Shown: piece after piece, positions 8,280 through 16,262 of the stretch | Layout: each line of letters starts with the position of its first letter | Position numbering within the stretch: the stretch's first letter is position 1 | NCBI GenBank assembly: GCA_963825765.1 | Contig: CAWGUU010000001.1 | Coordinates: forward strand, 6,606-70,605 | Reading direction: 5' to 3' | Source: CAWGUU01 sp963825765 | GTDB lineage: Bacteria > Actinomycetota > Acidimicrobiia > Acidimicrobiales > AC-14 | DNA length: 64,000 nt | Notes under the pieces: model-generated | The model's database searches: none | Seen by the model: the letters and a program-made list of their open reading frames with translations, nothing else | What the model was told of the DNA's origin: nothing | Translations under genes and position numbers: made by a program

Positions 8280-9050
8280 CTACAGGTCGAAGAAGACGCC
8301 GTCGCGCCAGGGGAAGGTGAAGTTGAAGCCCGGGCCCCGGAAGAAGCAGCCGATGATGACCAGCACGGACCAGAACATGATGAACAGGGTCATGAGGGCG
8401 ATGGCGACCTTGCGGTCCTCGGGATGGACGCTCGGGTTCTTGTCGATGAAGGGCGTGAGCATCAGTCCGAAGATGCCGATGCCGGGGATGGTGACGCCGG
8501 CCACCATGGGGTGGAACATGGTGAGCAGCTCCTGGAGACCGAGGAAGTACCAGGGCGCCTTGGAGGGGTTCGGCGTGAAGTTGAAGTTGGCGCCGGCCAG
8601 GAACGGGGCGTTGACGACCGCCGAGAACACGAGCAGGAAGGCGGTCATGGCCAGCGACGCCACGAACTCGCCCACCAGCAGATGCGGCCAGACGTGGACC
8701 TTGTCGGTGGGGGTGGCCTTGACGTCCTGGATCGACCCGGCCTTGACCACGGTGAGCAGCCGCTGGGTGTGACCCTCGGGGCCCTTGGCCACCGGCGCCG
8801 GCGCGGGGGCGACCGCGGTGGCGGCCGCCGCCTGGGGCTGGGCGGCGGACGTGGCACCCCCGCCCTCGCCGGCCGCCTGGCTGCGCTGCAGCAGGTGGGA
8901 CGGGATCTTGCCCGGGTCGTCGACCGCGGACGCGGCGCTGGCGCCGGTCGCACCCGCGTCGGCACCCTCGCTACCGGCCGCGGGTGACGCGCCGAGCGCG
9001 GCGCGGCGCTCGGCGGACCGACGGAGCAGGTGTTCGGGGACGTCTGACAT
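8280..9050 (-). CDS. Cytochrome b C-terminal domain protein (subunit IV type)
   Basis: 256 aa. Residues about 115-256 match the cytochrome b C-terminal half: PNPSKAPWYFLGLQELL (the PEWY quinol-site region, here APWY) and FHPMVAGVTIPGIGIFGLML, with three to four membrane helices. The first 110 residues are an unusual hydrophilic, Ala/Gly-rich extension that begins MSDVPEHLLRRSAERRAALG and holds a second weaker copy, KIPSHLLQRSQ. The same motif opens the cytochrome c at 11081. The split cytochrome b resembles b6 plus subunit IV. Confidence 0.9.
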   Translation of the reverse strand: MSDVPEHLLRRSAERRAALGASPAAGSEGADAGATGASAASAVDDPGKIPSHLLQRSQAAGEGGGATSAAQPQAAAATAVAPAPAPVAKGPEGHTQRLLTVVKAGSIQDVKATPTDKVHVWPHLLVGEFVASLAMTAFLLVFSAVVNAPFLAGANFNFTPNPSKAPWYFLGLQELLTMFHPMVAGVTIPGIGIFGLMLTPFIDKNPSVHPEDRKVAIALMTLFIMFWSVLVIIGCFFRGPGFNFTFPWRDGVFFDL

Positions 9051-9180
9051 TCGTTCCTCCAGCTCCCTAGATGTCCGCTGATCTATCGCATCGGCCGCTT
9101 CGCGGCCGGGCGGCTGACCAGGCGGTCTGCGACCGCACGACGGTTGTCAGCCGCCGAACCCGGGGTTGATGAGCGGCCAT

Positions 9181-9987
9181 CTAGAGCGGTCCCGAGATTC
9201 CGCCGTCTTTACGGACCCGCCAGAAGTGGATTGCCATGAAGATCACGATGATGAACGGGAAGAGCAACACATGGAGCACATACCATCGAAGAAGCGTCTC
9301 GGTGCTGATCTCCACTCCCCCCAGGAGCACGAATCTGACCTGGGACCCGAAGACGGGTGTATAGCCGATCATGTTCGTGCCCACCGTCACCGCCCACAGG
9401 GCCAGCTGGTCCCAGGGCAACAGGTAACCGGTGAAGGAGAGCAGCAGGGTGAGGGTCAGCAGGATCACCCCGATGACCCAGTTGAACTCCCGGGGAGGCT
9501 TGTAGGCACCGTGGTAGAAGACTCGGGCCATGTGCAGGAACACGGTGATCACCATGAGGTGCGCGCCCCAGCGATGCATGTTGCGCACGAGCAGGCCGAA
9601 GGTGACCGACGTCTCCAACGTGCGGATGTCGGCCCACGCCTGCACCTCGGTGGGCCGGTAGAAGAACATCAGGAAGATGCCGGTGACGGTGAGGATCAGG
9701 AACAGGAAGAACGACAGCCCGCCCAGGCACAGCGTGTAGCTGACCTTGACCGCGTGGCGCTTCACCTTCACCGGGTGCAGGTGGTAGATGAGGCTGTTCA
9801 TGATCACGTAGGACCGGTTCCTGGGGCTGTCGGTGTAGCCCTTGCGGAAGATGGACCCGGGCCGGAAGATCGACGCCCACGCCTGGGAGCCGCGCACCTT
9901 CTCGCCGATGTCGGCAAGCTTCTCCATGGGCGACGGGCGGTGCCCGTTGCCGTTGGCGTCCCCGTTGCGCGTGAGTCTCCGAGCCAC
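9181..9987 (-). CDS. Cytochrome b N-terminal domain protein (b6-like, two b haems)
   Basis: 268 aa with four membrane helices. Haem ligands: MHRWGAHLMVITVFLH gives H-x13-H in helix B, and LHVLLFPFIIVIFMAIH gives H-x14-H in helix D. The 14-residue spacing is that of cytochrome b6-type split proteins (bc1-type has 13). SFTGYLLPWDQLALWA matches the quinol-binding region. A 60-residue hydrophilic N-terminus precedes helix A. GTG start at 9987, seven bases after the ferredoxin stop. Core of the menaquinol-oxidising complex with the C-half at 8280-9050. Confidence 0.95.
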   Translation of the reverse strand: MARRLTRNGDANGNGHRPSPMEKLADIGEKVRGSQAWASIFRPGSIFRKGYTDSPRNRSYVIMNSLIYHLHPVKVKRHAVKVSYTLCLGGLSFFLFLILTVTGIFLMFFYRPTEVQAWADIRTLETSVTFGLLVRNMHRWGAHLMVITVFLHMARVFYHGAYKPPREFNWVIGVILLTLTLLLSFTGYLLPWDQLALWAVTVGTNMIGYTPVFGSQVRFVLLGGVEISTETLLRWYVLHVLLFPFIIVIFMAIHFWRVRKDGGISGPL

Positions 9988-9994
9988 TGTGCTT

Positions 9995-10408
9995 CTAGAA
10001 CCTCATGCCGTAGGAGTAGCCGTGCTTCGAGTCCCGCTGGTGGAGGTCGCCCTCGCGGGCGGCGACGCCTGCCTTGCCCATGATGATGACGCCGGTGGGG
10101 CAGCGGTCGACGCAGAGGCCGCAGCGCGTGCAGACGTCCTCGTCGACGATGAAGACGACGTGGTCGTCGGGGTCCTCACCGGGCTCGCTGGTGTTCAGCG
10201 CCTCGGCGATGCTGTCCGTGGAGAGCATGTGGATGCACTTCCAGGGGCAGATGTCGACGCAGCCCTCGCACATGATGCACTCGGACTGGTCGATGTGGAG
10301 GAACTGCTTGGGCTTCACCGACTTCGACAGCTCGTCGTGCGGGATCTCCTGGAGCACGTAGTCGCCGCTGAACGTCGGCATGGGCGGGTTGGCGTCGTTC
10401 TTGGCCAT
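9995..10408 (-). CDS. 2x[4Fe-4S] ferredoxin encoded with the bc complex
   Basis: 137 aa from the ATG at 10408. Two clusters: CIMCEGCVDICPWKC and CTRCGLCVDRCPTG. The second domain starts after a 26-residue insert (HMLSTDSIAEALNTSEP...), so the protein is longer than a simple bacterial ferredoxin. No membrane helix. Its place between a small membrane protein and cytochrome b suggests it delivers or receives electrons at the cytoplasmic face of the bc complex, which is unusual and not established. An open frame runs upstream through the neighbour but is out of frame with it. Confidence 0.88.
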   Translation of the reverse strand: MAKNDANPPMPTFSGDYVLQEIPHDELSKSVKPKQFLHIDQSECIMCEGCVDICPWKCIHMLSTDSIAEALNTSEPGEDPDDHVVFIVDEDVCTRCGLCVDRCPTGVIIMGKAGVAAREGDLHQRDSKHGYSYGMRF

Positions 10409-10413
10409 CAGAC

Positions 10414-10869
10414 TCAGACCTTCCTCATCACCGGTCGGCCGAAGGCGCTGCTGACCTCGACCTGCGGCTTCTTGCGTCCCCGCTTCTGCCAGACGGACCA
10501 CAGGTACACCTGGCCGGCGAGGAAGACGATGTACATCACGGCAGCGACGATGTCGCGCACCGCCTGGTAGTTCACGATGATCTTGCCGCGTCCGCCGAGG
10601 GTGGCAGCGTCGTTGCCCATGACCAGGCCGTCGGTGGAGATGCCCAGCGTGAGCTTGTCGGGGCGCCACAGGAGGTCGGTGTCGGCAAAGGTGAGCCACT
10701 GGTGGGGTACCACGCCGTAGGCGAGCATCATGAGGGAGAAGACGAACGTGCCGCCGATGAACGCCTCACCCCACGTCAGCGGGGTGCCCGGGGGCCGCCG
10801 CTTGCCGACATAGAGACACACGGCGATGCCCACGATCAACATGGCTGTGGAAACCAACAGTGCGACCAT
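10414..10869 (-). CDS. Small membrane protein heading the bc-nuo run
   Basis: 151 aa, family not recognised. Three membrane helices (about 3-21, 37-58, 109-131) with a loop WLTFADTDLLWRPDKL between the second and third. I chose the ATG at 10869, which has GGGGAGG five bases upstream, over a GTG at 10875 inside the same leader. First gene after the promoter at 10883-10903; the ferredoxin follows within six bases. Probably an accessory subunit of the bc complex, judged from position alone. Confidence 0.75.
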   Translation of the reverse strand: MVALLVSTAMLIVGIAVCLYVGKRRPPGTPLTWGEAFIGGTFVFSLMMLAYGVVPHQWLTFADTDLLWRPDKLTLGISTDGLVMGNDAATLGGRGKIIVNYQAVRDIVAAVMYIVFLAGQVYLWSVWQKRGRKKPQVEVSSAFGRPVMRKV

Positions 10870-10882
10870 GGGCACCTCCCCT

Positions 10883-10903
10883 CGTGAACGCGATCACATT
10901 GTA
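10883..10903 (-). promoter_or_regulatory. Promoter of the bc-nuo run with a Rex- or CRP-like dyad over the start site
   Basis: On the minus strand a TACAAT -10 box occupies 10903-10898, which puts the start of transcription near 10891. The dyad at 10883-10898 reads CGTGAACGCGATCACA on the plus strand: half-sites CGTGAA and ATCACA spaced by four, 14 of 16 matches to the Streptomyces Rex operator TGTGAACGCGTTCACA. It also fits GTGA-N6-TCAC, the CRP/GlxR pattern. Overlap with the start site favours repression. Rex is encoded at 20603-21499; a true CRP is not in the window. Confidence 0.55.
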
Positions 10904-11080
10904 CTGGGACAGGTAAGACTCGACGATTCGCGGCTTGTCGCCGGTTCTACCACGGAGCTTTGTCCCCGAACACATCGGCGGGCCTTCCGGGTCCGTCGCC
11001 GAACCGGCCCGCGGCCGCGGGCCCGCCGGTTTCGGCCAGGCTTGGCTCTCTCTCTCGTTGACGGCCTACATTCGGAGCGT

Positions 11081-11743
11081 ATGACCGAGGTCCCCGAGTA
11101 CCTACTCGAACGCTCACGCGCCCGTAGGGCCGCGCTGGGCCTCGGTGGTGGCGACGCCCCCGCAGACTCAGCGCCCGCCGCCGCGGCGCCGTCGGGCGCC
11201 CCCGTCGCAGGTGGCGACACCCCCGCCGCAGGTGCCGGCGCGCCCGCCGCCTCCGCTTCCAGCGCTCCCGCGCCCTCCGCCGCCCCGACCACCAAGCCAG
11301 CGCCGGCCGAGGCCCTGCCGACCTACGTCGACACCGGCCCGAAGAGCGGTGTCCCGGTGTGGATGATGCCGGTGCTGCTGGTCCTGCCGCTGTGGGCGAT
11401 CATCTACATGGGCGCCTTCGCCGAGCAGAGCTCGGCCGGCGGCGAACGTACGGGAGCCCAGGTCTTCGCCGCCAGCTGCGTGACCTGCCACGGCGCCCAG
11501 GGCCAGGGGGGCGTCGGCCCCGCGCTGGCCGGCGGCGAAGGCGTCAAGACCTTCCCCGACGCCGCCGCCCAGATCGAGTTCGTGAAGACCGGCTCGTCGG
11601 CCATCAAGGGCCAGCCCTACGGCGACCCGGGCCGGCCGGGAGGCCAGCGCGTCGCCGCCACCGGCGGCATGCCCGCCTGGAGCGGCCAGCTGACCGACGC
11701 CGAGATCGAGGCGGTCGTGGCGTTCGAGCGCGAGGGGCTCTGA
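11081..11743 (+). CDS. Membrane-anchored monohaem cytochrome c with Ala/Pro-rich linker
   Basis: 220 aa. N-terminus MTEVPEYLLERSRARRAALG repeats the motif found at the start of the cytochrome b C-half, followed by about 65 Ala/Pro residues, one membrane helix (VPVWMMPVLLVLPLWAIIYM) and a C-terminal cytochrome c domain with SCVTCHG and the Met ligand in GGMPAWSGQLTDAEIEAVV. Probably carries electrons between the bc complex and the oxidase. Divergent from the bc-nuo run. TACATT eight bases before the ATG fits a nearly leaderless mRNA. Confidence 0.88.
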   Translation: MTEVPEYLLERSRARRAALGLGGGDAPADSAPAAAAPSGAPVAGGDTPAAGAGAPAASASSAPAPSAAPTTKPAPAEALPTYVDTGPKSGVPVWMMPVLLVLPLWAIIYMGAFAEQSSAGGERTGAQVFAASCVTCHGAQGQGGVGPALAGGEGVKTFPDAAAQIEFVKTGSSAIKGQPYGDPGRPGGQRVAATGGMPAWSGQLTDAEIEAVVAFEREGL

Positions 11744-13005
11744 CGGACCCGCTCCAGGGAGAGGCGCGCCACCAGGTCCTCGTCGTCGGGGGCGGGCCCT
11801 CCGGGGCAGCCTGCGCCTACTGGCTGGCCGAGGCCGGCCACGACGTGGTGATGGTGGAGAAGAAGCGCTTCCCCCGGGTGAAGACGTGTGGCGACGGGCT
11901 CACCCCGCGGGCGGTCAAGGAGCTCGACGACATGGGCCTGGCCGACGTGCTGGCCGGCCACCACCGGTTCGAGGGCCTGCGCTCCATCGCCTTCGGCCGC
12001 ACGCTGGAGCTGCAGTGGCCCGACCGCCCTGGCTACCCCCGCCACGGCTACGTCATCACCCGCCACGACCTCGACCAGGCCGTGGCCGAGCGGGCCGAGA
12101 AGGCGGGCGCCATGGTGCTCCAGGGCGTCGAGGCCGTCGAGCCGCTGATGGAGGAGGGCGTGCCGCGGGGGGCGGTGGTGAAGGACAAGGCCGACGGCAA
12201 GCTCCACGAGCTGCGGGCCACCTACACGGTCGTCGCCGACGGGGCCAACTCCCGGTTCGGCCGGGCCCTGGGCACCAAGCGCGACCGGTCCTACCCGCTG
12301 GGCATGGCCATCCGGGGGTATTTCACCTCGCCTCGGTCCGAGGAGCCGTGGATCGAGTCCCACCTGGACATTCGCGACCAGGCGGGGAACGTCCTGCCCG
12401 GCTACGGCTGGATCTTCCCGCTGGGCGACGGGCGGGTGAACGTGGGCATAGGCCTGCTGTCGACGTTCAAGCGATGGAAGTCGGTGAACACGTCGCACCT
12501 GATGGACGCCTTCGTCGACTACGCCCCGGCGTCCTGGGGAATCTCGCCGGAGACGTCGTGCGGGGCGCCCACCGGCGGCAAGCTGCCGATGGGGCTGGCC
12601 GTGGGGCCGTCGGTGGGGGCGACCTGGCTCACGACCGGTGACGCCGCCGGGGCCATCAACCCGTTCAACGGCGAGGGCATCGCCTACGCCTACGAGACCG
12701 GTCGGTACGCGGCCGAGGCGGTCGGCACCGCCCTGTCCACCGGGGACGCCATGGCCCTGCAGGGGTACGAGGACCGGCTCCGGGCCGAGTTCGACCTCTA
12801 CTTCCGCGTGGCCCGGGCCTTCGTGAAGATCATCGGCCATCCCCAGCTCATGCGGATCATGGTCGGCACCGGCATGCGGTCGCGCACGCTCATGGAGTGG
12901 GTGCTGCGCATCATGGCCAACCTGCTGCGGCCCGACGAGCTGGGGGCGGCCGAAGCGGCGTACCGCGCCGTCGCCGCTCTCGCCCGCCTGGCGCCGGCCC
13001 GCTAG
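11740..13005 (+). CDS. Geranylgeranyl-reductase-family FAD oxidoreductase (probable menaquinone side-chain reductase)
   Basis: 421 aa. Rossmann FAD motif VLVVGGGPSGAACAYWLAEAG at the N-terminus, then EKKRFPRVKTCGDGLTPRAV (the family's Cys-Gly-Asp-Gly loop), DGANSRFGR and TGDAAGAINPFNGEGIAYAYE. The family reduces geranylgeranyl chains of menaquinone, chlorophyll or archaeal lipids; MenJ of mycobacteria is the closest known role. No ATG, GTG or TTG lies in frame before the Rossmann motif. The only candidate is CTG at 11740, overlapping the upstream stop as CTGA, giving MTDPLQGEARHQ. Confidence 0.85.
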   Translation: MTDPLQGEARHQVLVVGGGPSGAACAYWLAEAGHDVVMVEKKRFPRVKTCGDGLTPRAVKELDDMGLADVLAGHHRFEGLRSIAFGRTLELQWPDRPGYPRHGYVITRHDLDQAVAERAEKAGAMVLQGVEAVEPLMEEGVPRGAVVKDKADGKLHELRATYTVVADGANSRFGRALGTKRDRSYPLGMAIRGYFTSPRSEEPWIESHLDIRDQAGNVLPGYGWIFPLGDGRVNVGIGLLSTFKRWKSVNTSHLMDAFVDYAPASWGISPETSCGAPTGGKLPMGLAVGPSVGATWLTTGDAAGAINPFNGEGIAYAYETGRYAAEAVGTALSTGDAMALQGYEDRLRAEFDLYFRVARAFVKIIGHPQLMRIMVGTGMRSRTLMEWVLRIMANLLRPDELGAAEAAYRAVAALARLAPAR

Positions 13006-13034
13006 CGCTCCGGCGCCCGCCCCGGCCTCCCGGC

Positions 13035-13379
13035 GTGATCGAAGTCCCCCGCGCCAGGTTCGAGGAGCTGGTGGCCGACGCCCTCGACAGCATCCCGGAG
13101 GTCCTGGGCAAGCTGATGGACAACGTCTGGGTGGCGGTCGAGGAGCGCTCCCGCGACGAGGATCTGCTCGGGCTGTACGAGGGGGTGCCGCTCACCGAGC
13201 GGGAGGCCTACGGGGGGATGGTGCTGCCCGACCGCATCACGATCTACCGTCGCCCCACCTGTGAGATGTGCGAGACGGAGGACGAGGTGGTCGAGACGGT
13301 GCGGGACACAGTGATCCACGAAGTGGCCCACCACTTCGGCATCGACGACGACCGCCTGGACGAGTTGGGTTGGGCATGA
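13035..13379 (+). CDS. Small zincin-type metallopeptidase family protein
   Basis: 114 aa from a GTG at 13035. The C-terminal DTVIHEVAHHFGIDDDRLDELGW holds the HExxHH zinc motif with a downstream Asp, the hallmark of the minimal zincin family (possible zinc metallopeptidase, about 115-130 aa). The N-terminus (VPRARFEELVADALDSIPEV) also matches the family. A CEMCE motif near residue 77 could add a metal site. Cytoplasmic, no signal. The stop overlaps the next gene's ATG. Confidence 0.82.
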   Translation: MIEVPRARFEELVADALDSIPEVLGKLMDNVWVAVEERSRDEDLLGLYEGVPLTEREAYGGMVLPDRITIYRRPTCEMCETEDEVVETVRDTVIHEVAHHFGIDDDRLDELGWA

Positions 13380-13996
13380 GCGCCAGGGGCGGGGGCAAGG
13401 CCGCAGAGGAGCTCGAGGGGATAGAGAAGGTTCTGCACTTCGGTGAGACCGTGCTGTACGCCTTCGCCGCCGCGGTCCTGCTGGTGGGGGCCGCCGCGAC
13501 GCTGGGCTCGATCGGCTACCACCTGGTCAAGGAGCTGGGTGACGGGGTGGAGCACTCCGTGGCCGAGGCCCTGGACGGGCTGCTTCTCGTCTTCATCCTC
13601 CTGGAGCTGCTCGCCGCCGTCCGGCAGATCATGGACGAGCACAGGCTGGTGGCCGAGCCGTTCCTGATCGTCGGCATGCTGGCGTCGATCAAGGAGATCG
13701 TGGTGTTGGCCCTCGTCGCCCAGGAAGAGCTGGGCAAGCCGGGACAGGAGTTCGAGAACGCCATGACCGAGATCGGCGTGCTGGCGGGGGTCATCCTCCT
13801 CCTTGCCATCGCCATGTACCTGGTGCGGCGGAAGGAGCGGGAGCCGGAGGAGGAGAAGGACCACGCCGGGGCCCCGAATCAGTCGGACCAGCAGGAGGCG
13901 GCCCAGAAGGAGTCGGCCCAGAAGGAGTCGGCCCAGAAGGAGTCGGCCCAGAAGGAGTCGGCCCAGCAGGAGCCGGACCAGAACGCACGGGCCTAG
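13376..13996 (+). CDS. PsiE-like membrane protein with a QKESA repeat tail
   Basis: 206 aa. Four membrane helices (about 25-48, 65-86, 96-115, 135-152) with DGLLLVFILLELLAAVRQIM and FLIVGMLASIKEIVVLALV between, resembling the phosphate-starvation-inducible PsiE family of unknown mechanism. The last 50 residues are hydrophilic: an RRKEREPEEEKD stretch and five near-identical QKESA units coded by 15-base tandem repeats. ATG at 13376 overlaps the zincin stop (ATGA). Convergent with hemL two bases later. Confidence 0.65.
   Translation: MSARGGGKAAEELEGIEKVLHFGETVLYAFAAAVLLVGAAATLGSIGYHLVKELGDGVEHSVAEALDGLLLVFILLELLAAVRQIMDEHRLVAEPFLIVGMLASIKEIVVLALVAQEELGKPGQEFENAMTEIGVLAGVILLLAIAMYLVRRKEREPEEEKDHAGAPNQSDQQEAAQKESAQKESAQKESAQKESAQQEPDQNARA
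13901..13975 (+). repeat. 15-bp tandem repeat inside the PsiE-like gene
   Basis: Four exact copies of GCCCAGAAGGAGTCG at 13901-13960 and a fifth with two changes at 13961-13975; a looser copy precedes them. In frame, coding for QKESA units. The number is likely to vary between strains by slippage. No spacers, so not a CRISPR. Confidence 0.9.
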
Positions 13997-13997
13997 C

Positions 13998-15254
13998 TCA
14001 GGTTGTCGCCCGTGCGGCGGCCGCGGCGAGATCGGCGGTTCGCTCCAGTTCGTTCTTGGTGTGGGCCAGGCTCGGGAAGAGCGCCTCGAACGGGCTGGGC
14101 GCCAGAGCTACGCCCCGGTCGAGCATCTGGTGGAAGAACCGGGCGTAGCGGGCGCCGTCCGCCGCTTTGGCCGACTGGTAGTCGTGGGGCGCGACCTCGG
14201 CGAAGAAGAGCCCCATGAGAGGGCCCACGACGGGCACCTGCACGGCCAGCCCGGCCTCGGAGATGACGTCGGTGAGCCAGGCGCCGAGCTCGGCGGCGCG
14301 TCCTTCGAGCTGGGTGTAGGAACCCTCGTCGAGCAGCTCCAGCACGGCGAGCCCGGCGGCGGTGGCGAGCGGGTTCCCCGACAGCGTGCCGGCCTGGTAG
14401 ACGGGGCCCTCGGGCGCCAGCACCGACATGACGTCGGCCCGGCCACCGAAGGCGGCCAGGGGAAGCCCGCCGCCGATGACCTTTCCCATGCAGGTCAGGT
14501 CGGGTGTGACGCCGAACCGGCCCTGGGCACCGCCCAGGCCGAGCCGGAATCCGGTGATGACCTCGTCGAAGACCAAGAGGGCGCCGGCGGCGTCGCAGGC
14601 CTGTCGTAGGCCCTCGAGGAAGCCGGGCGCCGGGGCCACCAGACCCATGTTGGCGGCCACCGGCTCGACGATCACGCAGGCCACGTCGTCGCCGACGTCC
14701 GGCACCACGTTGTAGGGGACGACGACGGTGTCGGCCACGGCGGCCTTGGGGACGCCCGCCGACCCTGGCAGGCCCAGCGTGGCGAGGCCGCTGCCGCCGG
14801 CCGCCAGGAGGGTGTCGGAGTGCCCGTGGTAGCAGCCGTCGAACACGACGACCCGGTCCCGGCCGGTGAAACCCCTCGCCACCCGCACCGCGGTCATGGC
14901 CGCCTCCGTGCCGCTGTTGACAAGGCGGACCCGCTGGCAGGACGGCATGCGCTCGCGGATGGCCTCGGCCAGCAGCACCTCCCGCTCGGTGGGCGCCCCG
15001 AACGACGTGCCGTCGGCTGCCGCCCGCTGGACCGCCTCCACCACGTGGGGGTGGGCGTGGCCGAGGATCGAGGCGCCCCACGACTGGACGTAGTCGGTGT
15101 AGCGCCGCCCGGCGACGTCCCAGACGTAGGCGCCCTCGGCCCGGGCCACGAAGTACGGCGTGCCGCCCACCTTGCCGAAGGCCCGGACGGGCGAGTCGAC
15201 CCCGCCGGGGATCACGTCGCAGGCCCGACGGTACAGCTCCTCGTTGGTGCTCAA
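13998..15254 (-). CDS. hemL: Glutamate-1-semialdehyde 2,1-aminomutase
   Basis: Last step of the C5 route to 5-aminolaevulinate. 418 aa, PLP fold type I. Visible: IPGGVDSPVRAFGKVGGTP at the N-terminus, NSGTEAAMTAVRVARGFTGR, VFDGCYHGHSD, LLVFDEVITGFRLG and CMGKVIGGGLPLAAFGGR with the PLP lysine, then YQAGTLSGNPLATAAG. TTG start at 15254. Last gene of the hem operon, 24 bases after hemB; ends two bases from the convergent PsiE-like gene. Confidence 0.97.
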   Translation of the reverse strand: MSTNEELYRRACDVIPGGVDSPVRAFGKVGGTPYFVARAEGAYVWDVAGRRYTDYVQSWGASILGHAHPHVVEAVQRAAADGTSFGAPTEREVLLAEAIRERMPSCQRVRLVNSGTEAAMTAVRVARGFTGRDRVVVFDGCYHGHSDTLLAAGGSGLATLGLPGSAGVPKAAVADTVVVPYNVVPDVGDDVACVIVEPVAANMGLVAPAPGFLEGLRQACDAAGALLVFDEVITGFRLGLGGAQGRFGVTPDLTCMGKVIGGGLPLAAFGGRADVMSVLAPEGPVYQAGTLSGNPLATAAGLAVLELLDEGSYTQLEGRAAELGAWLTDVISEAGLAVQVPVVGPLMGLFFAEVAPHDYQSAKAADGARYARFFHQMLDRGVALAPSPFEALFPSLAHTKNELERTADLAAAAARATT

Positions 15255-15278
15255 GGTGTGCCCGTCACGATGTGACGG

Positions 15279-16262
15279 TCAAAGGGCTTGAACGACGTCG
15301 GCCGCGAAGTAGGTCACGACGATGTCGGCGCCGGCCCGCTTGATCGCCACCAGCTGCTCGAGGGCCACCGCGGTGGCGTCGACCCACCCCCGCTCGGCCG
15401 CGGCCCGGATCATCGAGTACTCGCCGGACACGTGGTAGGCGGCGACGGGGACGTCGAACCGGGCCTGCACGGCGGCGACGACGTCGAGGTAGGGGACCGC
15501 GGGTTTCACCATGACGATGTCGGCGCCCTCGGCCACGTCGAGAGCCACCTCGGCCAACGCCTCGCGACGGTTGCCGCCGTCCTGCTGGTACGCCTTGCGG
15601 TCGCCGCCGCCGGCGATCTGGACGTCGACCGCGTCCCGGAAGGGCCCGTAGTAGGCGGAGGCGAACTTGGCCGCGTAGGCCATGATCGCCGTCTGGTCGT
15701 GGCCGTGGCCGTCGAGGGCGGCGCGGATGGCGGCGACCTGGCCGTCCATCATCCCGGAGGGTGCCACCACGTCGGCCCCGGCGTCGGCCTGGGCCACCGC
15801 CACCCGGGTGTAGCGCTCGACCGTGGCGTCGTTGTCGACGGTGCCGTCGGCCGCCAGCAGGCCGCAGTGGCCGTGGTCGGTGTACTCGTCGAGGCACAGG
15901 TCGGCCATGACGACGAGCTGGTCGCCCACCTCGTCCCTCACGTCGCGCAGGCCGACCTGGGCGATGCCGTACTCGGCCCACGCCTGAGAGCCTTCGGGGT
16001 CCTTGTGCCCGGGCTTGGGCACCCCGAACAGGAGGATCCCCGGGATGCCCAGGTCGGCGAGGGCCCGGACCTCTTTGCGCAGGCTCTCCCGCGTGTGCTG
16101 CACCACGCCCGGCATGGACGGGATCGGCGCAGGCTCGTCGATGCCGTCGCGCAGGAAGAGGGGCGCGACCAGGTCGTCGGGGTGCAGCCGGGTCTCGGCC
16201 ACCAGGCGCCGCAGGGCGGGGGTGCGCCGCAGCCGCCGCAGCCGCCGGGCGGGGAAGCTCAT
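15279..16262 (-). CDS. hemB: Porphobilinogen synthase (5-aminolaevulinate dehydratase)
   Basis: Joins two aminolaevulinates to porphobilinogen. 327 aa. The Schiff-base lysines lie in AYAAKFASAYYGPF and VMVKPAVPYLDV. The metal loop reads CLDEYTDHGHCG: the first and third positions of the classical zinc Cys triad remain but the middle one is Asp, so the site is neither the full-zinc nor the full-magnesium type. ATG overlaps the cobA-hemD stop (ATGA). Confidence 0.96.
   Translation of the reverse strand: MSFPARRLRRLRRTPALRRLVAETRLHPDDLVAPLFLRDGIDEPAPIPSMPGVVQHTRESLRKEVRALADLGIPGILLFGVPKPGHKDPEGSQAWAEYGIAQVGLRDVRDEVGDQLVVMADLCLDEYTDHGHCGLLAADGTVDNDATVERYTRVAVAQADAGADVVAPSGMMDGQVAAIRAALDGHGHDQTAIMAYAAKFASAYYGPFRDAVDVQIAGGGDRKAYQQDGGNRREALAEVALDVAEGADIVMVKPAVPYLDVVAAVQARFDVPVAAYHVSGEYSMIRAAAERGWVDATAVALEQLVAIKRAGADIVVTYFAADVVQAL

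Noticed and set aside
10883..10898. Certain assignment of the dyad to CRP/GlxR
   Set aside because: It also fits GTGA-N6-TCAC, but the Rex half-sites match as well, rex is present, and the only cNMP-binding protein here has no DNA-binding domain; left undecided, with Rex favoured.
13886..13975. Short regular repeats that could suggest a CRISPR
   Set aside because: Head-to-tail 15-base units without spacers, in frame, coding for QKESA.
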